Positions 22,790 through 34,384 of a DNA stretch of 64,000 nt are shown here, in pieces. The DNA is from Toxonevra muliebris (lineage: Eukaryota; Arthropoda; Insecta; Diptera; Pallopteridae): positions 86,122,400-86,186,399 of the forward strand of contig OY829328.1 in NCBI GenBank assembly GCA_963691655.1. Direction: 5' to 3'. How positions within the stretch are numbered: the first letter of the stretch is position 1; each line of letters starts with the position of its first letter. The notes beneath the pieces are model-generated. The model worked only from the letters and a program-made list of their open reading frames with translations, was not told the DNA's origin and did not search any database. Made by a program: the position numbers and the translations under genes.

Positions 22790-25700
22790 GTTTTTGGAAA
22801 TCCCTTTAAGTAGATAATGTAAGTTTTAAAATATATTTATTCACACAACGGCAGACAACACAGTAGTAACCACTGCACTCATTGAAGAAAGACTAAAGCG
22901 AAATATTATTAACTGTTTCCATTAAAAACTTTTACGTACATATGCATATAATGAGCTTCGAAGAACTTTTTTAAATTATAGTTATGGCACATTTTAATTT
23001 AGCATTTAAGTAAATGGAATTTAAAATCAAATTAAATATTAAATCTGCATTTAAATTAAATATCAATTAAATTTACATATTATACCCATTCATCAAACCT
23101 GCTGCATGCGAGAATAGCTTTAAAAACTTTTCAACTCTTAGATTTGATATCATATTTACATTTACCGTGGACCATGTAATGATTATAAATAGCATTCTTT
23201 ACAAAATGATTGCTGTTTCATTTATATAAATTTTGAAATAAATACACTATATCGCTTGATATTTTTCTTTCTATCTGATATAGAAGTCATTGCTTGATTT
23301 TTATGTTTTCGTTCAACTTGAAAAAATTAACTAACGATTTTTTTCCTCGAGATTGATTGGGTTTCATGTTTTTGCTCAGGAATAAAAATTATTTAATTTT
23401 CTTGCTCGAGAATAAAAATTGAAGATTGAATTTTATTTTTAAAATGAAAATACTTTAACGAGATTGAAATTTGAAATGAAAAAGTGACAGTAATATTTTT
23501 TCACCTAAGCACTTAAAAATATAATGTGGCATGCTGACCCTGTCTCCTGTCTCCTTCTTTTTCTACAGAGTCTTTTTAAGCCTTTGGTGGGTTTCTCGTG
23601 TACTTTTTACCAATACAAACTTTATTAATTATTTGGTTAGTTTTTCTTAACAATTTCCCAACTAAAACTAGACAAAAATAAGATTTTTTCAGGCAGGAAT
23701 AATTTAATTTAAAGAATAGTAAACCAGTAGTAGCGCTGGTTTGCCACGAAATCGAAAAGATAGTTAAAATCCGCTGATATAGATTATTGTTCAATTTCCT
23801 CAATGATTAGCCAATTTATTGTCATTTTGTGTAATTTTTATGTACTTAAAATTCATCAATTTTTTGGCATGAAGTTTTTTTATTGGAAAAATCTTTTAGA
23901 TCCTAATATTTACATATCTGTATATCTAGATATCAAAAACATAAATGAAATGTCAAAAATTTCAATTAAATTTTATCATCAATCGTAAATATATCATTTT
24001 ATTTGCCAATCAGACATACATACCATAAATACTATGTACATATTTGATTACTCATACGTCATGTCTGCCATAAATATAGTGTAAATATACCATATGTATT
24101 TTTTCATACACAAAAATGTTTGGAAGTTTTTATATAAATGCATTTAAATAAAATAGATTTATAAAATAAATATTATTAATTTTTTAATTTATCTTCAAAT
24201 AATAATGCAAAAAAAACAATCAAACATATTTACACACAATTTTAATAAAAAATAATAACATAAAATATTAAAATTAGCTTGTTGTCGCATATAACATAAT
24301 TATTTCAAAATATTAGACAAAATTTCTCAGGAACCGATTTGAAATTATTAAATATTGGGCACCTAAAATATATTTCCTTTAGAATTAAAAATATTTTTCT
24401 CTCATTAAATTAGCATATTCTTTCAATTTTAATATACACTCATATGTCCCAAATGCTTACTTCGTTTTTATTATACCCAAAAGAATTTAAATAAAAATCA
24501 CTCATACGCTACAATTTTATATTAAAGCTAACGACAATAACCAAGAAACAAAACAAAAACAACAACACTGAAATGAAAAATAAAAAATAAAAAACAAAAA
24601 TACGTACACAAAAACAAAACAACAACAATGATATTGTTTATCAAAATTTTACATTATGCATAATAAAATTTAACGATTATCCCAAATTTCTTAGCCAACA
24701 ACAGCAACACCAAAAGAGACGAGCGATTAAAGTAAAGAAACACAAAACAAGTAAAGCAGAGTAGAAACTCAAATAAAAGCGGAAATATGTAATATGTATG
24801 TGTGTAATAGAAATATCGTATATTTTTCACTTTTAAATGTCAGTGACATTACAGAAAGCGACTGGAATATGGAAAAGAAAAAAGACATTATCAAAAATGA
24901 TATTCAAAGAAAATAAATAAAATAATTTTATCTATGTAAATACTGAGAAATAACAAAAATAAAGTGTTTTTATAAATTGCAGGCAATAAGGCTCTGGCAA
25001 TAAAATGAGGAATCAGGTTTTAATACAATTGTTTTATCTCTCTCTGTGTCTCTGTGCTTTATAGGAAAACCAGATATGCAGATAGCAATGAAAAATATTT
25101 AAATAAATATGGTCAGAAACAGAAATCTACTACCTATGATTCGAGACGAATGTTCTCATACAAAAAGCTCTCTAAGGAACTTTTTATATATACCATATAT
25201 GCATATACTAAGAGTGAGAATTGTGCTTTATTTTAATTTGGTAATATTTGAAATTAACACCAGACCAGCTAGGTTCATATTTAATATATTTTAGATTAGA
25301 TATTCTTGAACTTTTTGCTCTGAGGGCTGTGAAGATTTCACGAGTCTCGCTGAAAGCTAAAGAAGAGCGAGGCAAATATATATCTGAAGAGGAGTTTTCA
25401 ACTCTCCTGTTGAAAACCTTCTTCCTCTAGTTCCCCTTTTAAAATTGTCTTGTTAAACACTAGTGAAATCGTTGCTCTTTATAAACAACATTCTTAAAGC
25501 AAAACCCCAAGTTGATATTTCTGTTATATACTTTCTCCTTACTTACGCACATCTAACCAATCAAAATATAATCGTCTTAAGTATGTTTCATATATGCCGA
25601 AACTTGAACAATAAGTTAAGCTAATGTACTAAATATTTATCAGCATTTTTCCCAATCATTAATGACGACAATATATTCAAAAGAATTTATTTTCTACTAC

Positions 25701-28700
25701 CACATACAGAGAGGAAAAGAAGTTGATAAAACTTTTAACATGATTTCTTATTTATGCATGAATATATATAGTATATATACACATATATATCTGTATGTTT
25801 GTGAATGTGTGTATATTTCTGTGTATGAAAATGAAAATTTCGCTTAACATTTATAAGAGCCAAACAATTTATGAACAATTGCTTTTTAAATTTTTTAATG
25901 ATTCCTTATTACAACATATTTCAAACTTTTTAGAAAAACTTTCACAAGTATACGAGAGCGTATATATGTGGAAAAACTTTTGCTTTCAATATGTTGTAGT
26001 TACAATATTACTTGTTGTTGGTGGTTTATTTTTGTTGTTAAAAAGTTTTCTATGTGTTAAAACGTTCTAGTTACTCATGCATATACATGCAAAATAAAGT
26101 TTGAATTGAGTTGAATTTGTCATGAGTTTGAACTCAACTGGATTCTTATTTACATAAATATTTTCTTTTATTTGTTTTTTAGATTAAGTTTTTGTTGAAA
26201 CTAGTTGAAAGCAAAGTAAGTTTATGTGGAAAGAAAGTAGCTAGGTGTGTGAGTTATATTTATTTTTAGTTAGAATTTGATGTGTTAAATCGAATAGAAT
26301 GAAATATGCATAGCTAACAAAATTGTTATTGCTTACTTAAATTGCGTTTGTTCGAGAAAACTAAAGATACTCAGTTTATATAATTGAGATTACAGGGAAT
26401 GAAAGTGCTGAAGTACCAGCAAATAAAAGAGCATCAATTTGTTTGGAATGGGAAAAGCAACCTTTAGTTAGGAAAGTGGAGCTATATTAGAAAATAGATC
26501 CTTTTAGAAACACATAATTTTAAAAGCGTTAAGAAATGTATGATTTTATCAAAGGATTGTTTAAGAATCAATACAGGAATTTCAACAGAGTATTATAGGT
26601 TAAACTAACATCTACGAAAACAGAAAAATTACTTGTAATGACATATTTTGGTTTTATAAAGAAGACAGAAAATGTGTCTTGAAAAGTGTCCCGTACTTTT
26701 CCATAGTCGTAAAAGAGATCTAGCTTATCATCAAATAAAGAAGTTAATCTTAACTCCATTAAAAAAGGATCAAGACTAAAACTTTTATCAGAGGCTGGAC
26801 TTATGGAAATACTATATGTCCATGAGTGAGCACAACAAGTCTTATATGCCACTTCGCAACTAGAAAAAAGTACATGGAAATTCATACAAGTTTAATGTGG
26901 ACCTTGTCGGTGATGAAAAATTCCATAAAATCGTGCTGAAGCCGATTTTGATCGTTTCCAAACATCACATTTATAGAAGTCACGTAGGCTGGGGCTGTTC
27001 GGTTTAACCGTATTGAAACATCGTCATAGGTCCCTAGGGATCTTATCTGTTATCGGAAGGTTAAGCAGTATATTAAGTTTGTAATAAGTTTCAACTTGAC
27101 TGAGTTTGACCAAATATTTGTATACCTTACAGAAAGATTCCTATTTCAGATTAATAATTCTTGCTAAACTTAACGTGGAATTTCTTCTAAGTCTAATAAT
27201 ATTTGAAGACTAAGACATGTCTTCCTCAAAAAAATTTCAAAAAAAGTGACGTTACATTTATACTCCTCCTCTAAATACGTGTTAGTGTCAACCAAGTTTT
27301 AAATAATTGCTGAAAAATAATTGTATAAAAAATATTGAAAAATAAACTTAAAAAACACGATTTTTCTCCCCTAAGCCACAGTGAAAATAAAACTGTAAAA
27401 GTTTTAATAATTAAATAGCTTAGGTTTGAAAATCATGCTAAGATCAATTTCTGTATCAAATTCTATTGTAATATCTTTAAAGTTTACAGAGCTAGCAACA
27501 TTTAATTTGGTTAATTGAGAGTTGCCCTTCTGCGACAAAGCTCGTGAACTTATCTTTTTTTTAATATTCATAAACAAGGGATGAATTTGACTGTGGGTTA
27601 CTAAGTAGTGCATAAAATACATCTCAACTCTTTAATGTGGTTAAATGAATATTTTATATATTCTAAAAACTATCGGCATATTTAATTTATTTATTTAATA
27701 TTATGGACATGGAAGGTTTTCATAGAATATTTTCAAACTATTTCCTATCAAAATAAGGTAAAAATATACCCTCCTAATAGCATTAAGAAGTTTAAGTATT
27801 TTTTTTTACATATTACATTGGCGTCACATTGGCTCAAAATATCATCATCATCACCCTAAGCTTGTTTTGTAAATACCCAAAAAAGTAAAACTGAAACGAT
27901 GTACTTACACTATTATAAAAACCTTGCAACAGTTTGGGTGCTTAAAAGTTCTTAAGTTTTAATGTTATAAATAAATAATTTAACACCTTTTGAAACAACA
28001 AAAGCCGACAAACAACAAAAATAATTTCATTAAAGTATTTGCACAAAAATCTCATTCAAGTTTTAATTTTGTTTTTCTTAGGGTATAGTTATTTAGCAAA
28101 ACTTTCTTTAAAACTAACTACATAAAAAAAAGAAAAACAAAAAAAGTTTAGCAATTTTGGCAAACTAAAATTGAACTGAAATACTTAATTACACACTACT
28201 AAACACACACTTGAAATGAAAGAACATGATGTTTACATACCAAACTTAAGGGCATATAAAAGCACACACACACATGTGTAATAAATACATTCATACATTG
28301 TAGAAATGTATGTGTAAATAAATAAATAAACACACAATCGTATGTCAACAGTTTAATACTTAAATTTGTGTTAAATTATATTAAATTGTGGTTAAGATTT
28401 TCGGTATTTCTGACAATGAACTTTGGCTTAAATAAATTTATCAAATTGGTTTGGTTGTAGTTGTTTTTTGTTTGTATGCAATATGTGGGAAAAGTTGCAA
28501 TATACTTATATACAAACATACATGCAAATATGTTTTTTATACACATATAAGATTTACAAAAGAACGAATGTGTAGGTATTAATAAAGTTTTCTTAGAAGA
28601 GGAACATTATAAGGGTCTATATGCATGCATGTAAATAAGCCCACATACATAAGTATATATATACAAACAACTATAATAAAGACCCGTATATACATGTATG

Positions 28701-30560
28701 TAAATGTTAAGTGTTGGTTTTGTGTGTGTTTTATGCCTGCGTCTGACAGTTATACATTCGTATGTTTATGTACTTATTTATGTATGTGCTTGTGTATGCT
28801 ATGTTTAAGGTCAAAATAGTAATTTTCAAAATAACAACGTGAAAAGGGAGGATCATTTAAGTGATGATATTCTTCTTCTTTTCTGTTTTTTTTTTAACGA
28901 TTACAATTACAGAGTAAAGTTGTACAGTATTTAGAAAACTGTAATTAACTACTGGAAGAAAATTTGACAAACATAAAGAAGTAGAGTGGGTTCTTACTCT
29001 TTTTCTCGTCTCCTTTGGTTGTTTTATTTTTGCCACCTTTTTGTATTTGTTACTGGACTCAGGAACGCAATGAAGGGTCTAGACGAAATTTGGTAGCTCT
29101 ACTATATTAAAAATACATTTATATGTACGTAATTTGTGTAAAGCTGTAAAACTTGTACAAATAGAATACTTACATGCATAAATAAAGGCAATAAATTATT
29201 TGCAATTAAGAAAATTTTATGGAATTTTAAAATGTAAATACCTATTTTTATTTACATGCATACATGTGCAAATAATCAAATTAAATAAATATAAAATAAT
29301 GTAGCAAATTATATTTTTGCATAAGTAATAAAATAATAGAAAAAAATCGAAAAAAAAACTCTAAAATAAATAATTGTCTTTTATTACTTTATGTATCATA
29401 AACATTTGTTTTAAAGTGTTCAATTTCTATCTCTTTTTGTTTTATGACATAAGAAATAAATCACGCATAAAAAAAAAACAAAAAAAAAGAAGCGTCAACA
29501 GAACAGCGTCAAGTCGCAAACGTACAGACACATTACCAATTCAATACACATACAAAGAAGCATGCAGCGCAAAGCCCATTACAGTGACTTTGGTGTTAAC
29601 AGCTGCTTTGACGATAAGCAATTCGCACACACCAACACATACATACAGAGTTAACCTAACCCCGAATACTCATATCCCTTTTTATATTAGCATAATCTCT
29701 CACACATGCATACACACACTTTTTATTTATATGTGTATGTATGAATGTGCCCAAGACAATTTGTGTGAAAATCTCATAGACACGCAGTCGCTATAGTACA
29801 CCCACACTCTCACGCATATGTATCCACGCCCGCACACACACACACAAAGCCGCTACTAAGTATGCTACAAAAATTATGCATTAAATAAGACACATTTTCA
29901 TTTACACTATGCAGTGGAAGTTGTGTATAGTATATGAAATTTTGCCAGCATAAACACTTGAAAATTCCGTTTTGAAATTGTTTCATATTCCAATCGAAAC
30001 AGACACACAGCCAGACGGACATACTTATTATTTGTATTTGTATTCCATTTGTGTTTCACATTTTCTTGTGTGTGAATTTTTTCGTTTTGGTTTTTCTTCT
30101 GCTGTTGGCTTTTCTTTTATTTTTAGGTCACCACATTTGCAAGCAGGCATTTGCGCCTCGTTTAATACCAATAAATCATATGTGCTTTGCAGCAGTAATA
30201 CGGGCGTAATGTCTCTATTAAAGCTTTCTTTTTGGCAAAATTTGCCACAATTTAGCATAAAAAATGAAATAATAAAAAGAGTTGTAAATAAATTAGGTTT
30301 ATTTTTTAATATTCTTTTAAATGCATATGTGTGTATTATTTAAAATAAGTATTTCATTTTGAATTCTGTTTTTGATTTATAGCAAGTACTTAATTATTGG
30401 CAAGCTTATTTCAATGCGTTCAGTTCTGTACGTTTATAAATGCTTATAAAATTATAAGAAAACGTTGGATTTATATGCTAAAGGTTGGTTTTGAAATAAA
30501 ATTACAAACGAATAATTATCATTTTATCTTCTATTTTTGCGAATTTAACTAATTTTGGTC
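22790..30560. other. Long AT-rich non-coding stretch with no recognised gene
   Basis: I see no coding region I can identify. Open frames such as 26568-26885 (minus), 29374-29796 (plus) and 29972-30343 (plus) lack known domains; several are low-complexity or rich in His/Thr/Cys from CA/TG repeats. A near-perfect hairpin lies at 25394-25417 (9-bp arms, 6-base loop). CA/TG tracts occur at about 28260-28340, 28670-28790 and 29810-29850. Possible exons with weak signals cannot be excluded. Confidence 0.55.
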
Positions 30561-30574
30561 TGACTTTAATTTAA

Positions 30575-30616
30575 ATTTAAAATCAGAAAGTGCCTGGTCA
30601 CTTACTGATTTTAAAT
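30575..30616. repeat. Tight inverted repeat, 18-base arms
   Basis: The arm at 30575-30592 pairs with 30599-30616 with a single mismatch around a 6-base loop (CCTGGT). Weaker pairing continues outward to about 30568 and 30623. RNA from either strand would fold into a stable stem. It may be a foldback scar or hairpin transcript. Confidence 0.85.
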
Positions 30617-31347
30617 CTGAAATTATGAACAAGGAAAAAACAACAGTTTGAATTGTTCTATTCTATTAGACAAAGACTGAGAAGAATGCATTTATAAATC
30701 TTTAAGATTTCACTCTCTCATTATATGATAGACTTAATGCAACTTGCATTAAACTAAGTACATAAACTTAATACACCCGCATATTTAAAATTGAGACCAT
30801 GCTTTTTACCACATATTTTATAATTTGTTTGTAAAATAATTAGCCAGTGGATTTTTTCCTATGTACATTTCTAATTAAAAATGACTCTCGATCACATTTC
30901 AACAATTTGAGAGTTATTGAAAACATAAAGGAAGAGCGACATAAAACAGAACAGATAAGAATAAAATGGCAATACTCTCATCAAGATTATTTAGAACAAA
31001 AACTTGTGCATCTAAACCAAGGGAGTTAATTTAAGAAAACCAAATTAAATTAAAGCTTGTTTGAAGTTAATCTTAACTAAATTAGAAATCATTTTATCTT
31101 TGGTAAAGAATATCAGTTTGAAAGCACTATGCTGGTTAGAAAGACATAAAAAAAATCGAGAAGAGAACCAGTATTTTCGCTCTCAATTTACGTTTCATTG
31201 TCGGTAATGCAGTGTTGATAAAGTAGCAGGCAGTAAGAAAAACGGGTATGATATATAAATAAATGCATATATAATACTTGAAATTTCATTAAGGCAAAAT
31301 GTTCTTACTAAACTATGAAAAGTGAAGTTCGTACTTATATTTGAGTA

Positions 31348-31680
31348 CAGTGGACGCTCGGAATTCTTAAGTAGCCTAAGAACAAACTACTTAAGAATTC
31401 CGAATTCTTAAGATTTTTGGACGGTTTTTAAAATCAACGTTTTTTTTCAAGAAAAACACCTTTTTATTACAATGCTACATAGCCGTTGCATTTATTAATT
31501 ATTTTTTTTTTAGCTTCGTATTCGTTTTAAATAATTATAGTCGTAAAATATTTTAGATATACATTATTGTACTCAATATCATTTTATTAAGTAAAAACGA
31601 GAAGAACAATCGAACAAAACTTAATTACAAACCTGCAACGTCTTACAACAAATTTTTAAAAGAATTTTAAGCATCCACTG
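31348..31680. mobile_element. Tigger/pogo-like MITE (333 bp) with TA target duplication
   Basis: The left end is CAGTGGACGCTCGGAATTCT and the right end, read on the minus strand, is CAGTGGATGCTTAAAATTCT. Both ends are flanked by TA (31346-31347 and 31681-31682), the target duplicated by Tc1/mariner/pogo transposases. CAGTGGACGCTCG is a typical Tigger-like terminus. There is no transposase frame, so it depends on another element. Just inside the left end is a perfect 15-bp inverted repeat (31360-31374 with 31387-31401) around a 12-base loop. Confidence 0.9.
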
Positions 31681-31689
31681 TATTTGCAT

Positions 31690-33465
31690 ATCTTAACTTG
31701 CATAGCTTAACATTCATATCAAGGCAAATCTTATATTCGAAATATGTGAAGCTACAGAAAATTTCAGTGAAAATATATTAAATTTGCAACAATTTTACCT
31801 AAATCGCCCACATTTCCAATACCAATACATTTAGTATTATAAGTAAATCAATTCGAATTTTCATTTCTTGATTTTGTGTGAAAATATCATCTTTGTATGT
31901 GAATTTGTGTCTTAACAGGTTAACGTTTAATGTTGACAGCTTTATAGTTTTTAGATATTTTCATTGAAAATTTATTACATACTTGATGCATAAATAAATC
32001 ACCCTCGTATAAAAGTAACCAACCCATAACTATTTGAATAGTTTGTATATTTCTAATGAAAACTCACAATAAGAAAATTGGTCAAATAGCAATACAATTG
32101 AGTTGATATATTGATGTCTTGTAGTTAAATAGCAAGATATAATATATCAATGAATATATTTCGTTATTCAAGAATTAATTAGTGTTATTTAAAATATGTA
32201 TCATAATAAATATAATTTTATGAAATTTATATTTATGAAACTAAGACACTTGTATTATTCTCGATATCATAAATTTAATTATTATTCTATATTGTTGAAA
32301 ACAAATTGAGAATATTTCTCAAACAATTATCTTTAAGTGACATGGTGTTAATTAAAATATATGCCTTCAAGTAAAAATATATGCAAAAAAATTCTTTTTG
32401 CAAAAGTTTCCTGAAAAAAAACCTGAAATATTTTTTCCTATTTAGCAAACTTAGTTTGCCAAGAGAAAAATATCTTTGTAGGCAGTAACTATTTTACTCC
32501 GCGCCACCCAAAGAAAAAAAACCTTTTAACTCTGCCTGCATATTTTGTTTTAATTTCCTTTGAAAAAATTGAAATGTTATAGTAAGAATTTTTAAGAAAG
32601 TTGCATGCAAAAATGTACAAATTTAATTAAAAGAAGCAAAATTAGTCAATTTTAGTTCAACTATTTCTCTCAAAGAGGAAACGAGTAGCACAAACTTAAA
32701 AACGACATTCAACTTTCACTCTCTTTTTCTTATTTGGAAAAGTAAAACTTTGTTGCAATATTTTTGCATAGAATTTTAAAATAATTTTTATTTTTATACC
32801 CTATATTTGGTAAGAATTTTTAGTTAATTCGTTAAAAATTACTAGTATTATGATAAATAAAGCCGCTTCTTGTTTAAGTCGAGATTAGGAGAACTTTTAA
32901 ATATGGTATTAAATGTTTTTTTTATAGGTTATACTTACTCTGATCAAATCAGAGTGAGTTCATAAATCATGCATTTTAAACTGATTTCATTTGTTTGTCT
33001 TTTGTTGTTGCCATTATTTTTTTCTGCTTACTACTTTTTTATAATGTTTCCAGCGAGGCATAATGCAGTCACCTGATAATCTCTGACTTCTATGTGTGTT
33101 CTTGTTGTATTTATTCGAAACCATGAGAAAACTTTTCCAGACCAAGAGAAAAGATAAGACTGAGAAATATTATACCAACAACTATTCATAACACTCAACT
33201 CAGAATAATAAAACGATAACAATAAACATTTTCATTATTTATTATTATTAATTAAACATTTATTACAGTATTAAAATTATTATAATAAATTGCCAAAGCA
33301 CTAGCTACCATGGCTTAATAAGTAATAACAATAAATAAGCATTATTTTTGCATGTAAAAATAAACTAAAACGTAGTGAAAAATGTATGAAGTTTGCATAT
33401 AAATTTTAGGTTATTAGTTGAATAAGTTTGGAGTTATTCCAGGGAAATTCAGTTTCTAAAATTTA
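31690..33465. other. AT-rich non-coding stretch
   Basis: No gene recognised. The minus-strand frame at 33031-33222 has no identifiable domain. Confidence 0.6.
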
Positions 33466-33466
33466 C

Positions 33467-33535
33467 ATTCTACTACTATTATTATGGCACAAAAGCCCAT
33501 GGAGGGCCAAGCCCTAGCTTTTCAAGCTTTTATAT
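33467..33535 (-). mobile_element. 5'-truncated SINE 3' end
   Basis: Read on the minus strand, this segment has GAAAAGCTAGGGCTTGGCCC then TCCATGGGCTTTTGTGCCAT, followed by AAT repeats. It matches the 3' end of the SINE at 17700-17948 (AAAGCTCGGCGTTGGCCCTC and onward), so it is a 3'-end-only copy of that family, inserted on the opposite strand. The AAT/AGT tail could be the family's true 3' repeat, which the 17.7-kb copy lacks. Confidence 0.7.
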
Positions 33536-33539
33536 CCTA

Positions 33540-34060
33540 ACATGAAATAATTTAGATTTTACTTAATTTTTTATTCCAAAATAGAATTCTTAAAAAGTTT
33601 TTCGTTTAAATTATTTAGTTTATTGATATCTTTCTAAGCAACAAACTTTTTCCCCTCTTTATTTATATATTTTCAATATTTAATCCTAATACCAACAAAC
33701 TCAGGCTAATATCTAGCGTTAGAATGACCACAGTTAGACCACAGGAACGGATGAAGATTGTTTCTTTCGTTCGAGCGACCTAAATGCAGCATAAGACATT
33801 GACCTCAAAGCATAGCAAAGAAAGGCGAAAAGAGAAGTAATTCCTAGTACATGTAACTCCTGGAGATTTTCTTTTAAGCTTCTACTGTAACATATTTGAA
33901 TTTCTTGAATTTCGTCATAAAATAATTTGAACACGATGCAAGCCAAAGGAGCATCAGTAATCAGTAATTTTTGCTTATTGTGAAATGAGACTAAAAAACA
34001 AAGAACAAGTTTCAACCGGAACATATTTTTGTTATTCTAACTGGAGCGTCTCTTTTGGAT
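33540..34060. other. Non-coding stretch with one unassigned frame
   Basis: A minus-strand frame of 96 residues (33734-34024) starts hydrophobic like a signal peptide, but I recognise nothing in it and give it no function. Confidence 0.4.
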
Positions 34061-34063
34061 AAA

Positions 34064-34379
34064 CAGTCAACACTCGAAATTGCGAACTAATAAAAACCAA
34101 GGGTGTTTACGTTTAAGAGATTGTTTACGTTAGCGATTGTTTAAAGAATAACGGAAACTTTTTGATCTTACCTTAAATATTACGTTTTCTCTTAAGTTCT
34201 TGTAGTAAACATATCTAGACGATTCCCGAAACTATTAAAATCATGAAAATTGACACATAATTTCTAAGAAATTTTATTCACGTTTTAGAGCTTTCAGACT
34301 TTTGTTCACGTTTTAGAATAGTCAATGGAGAAAAAATTTGTTCACGTTAGTGAATGTTCACATTATCGAACGTTGATTG
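34064..34379. mobile_element. TIR MITE, copy 2 (316 bp)
   Basis: This is the second copy of the element at 7948-8263. The left end begins CAGTCAACACTCGAAA and the right end on the minus strand begins CAATCAACGTTCGATAATG. The right flank is TA. The two copies have identical total length but reach it by compensating indels: this copy has an extra TTTACGTT-containing block near the left end and lacks about 17 bases that copy 1 has in the middle. No coding capacity. Confidence 0.9.
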
Positions 34380-34384
34380 TATAG

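Noticed and set aside
26568..26885. 105-codon minus-strand open frame
   Set aside because: The composition looks slightly protein-like, but I recognise no family. Not enough to call a gene without a search or RNA data.
33734..34024. 96-codon minus-strand frame with a hydrophobic start
   Set aside because: Signal-peptide-like start only; no family recognised. It ends just beside a MITE in repeat-rich DNA.
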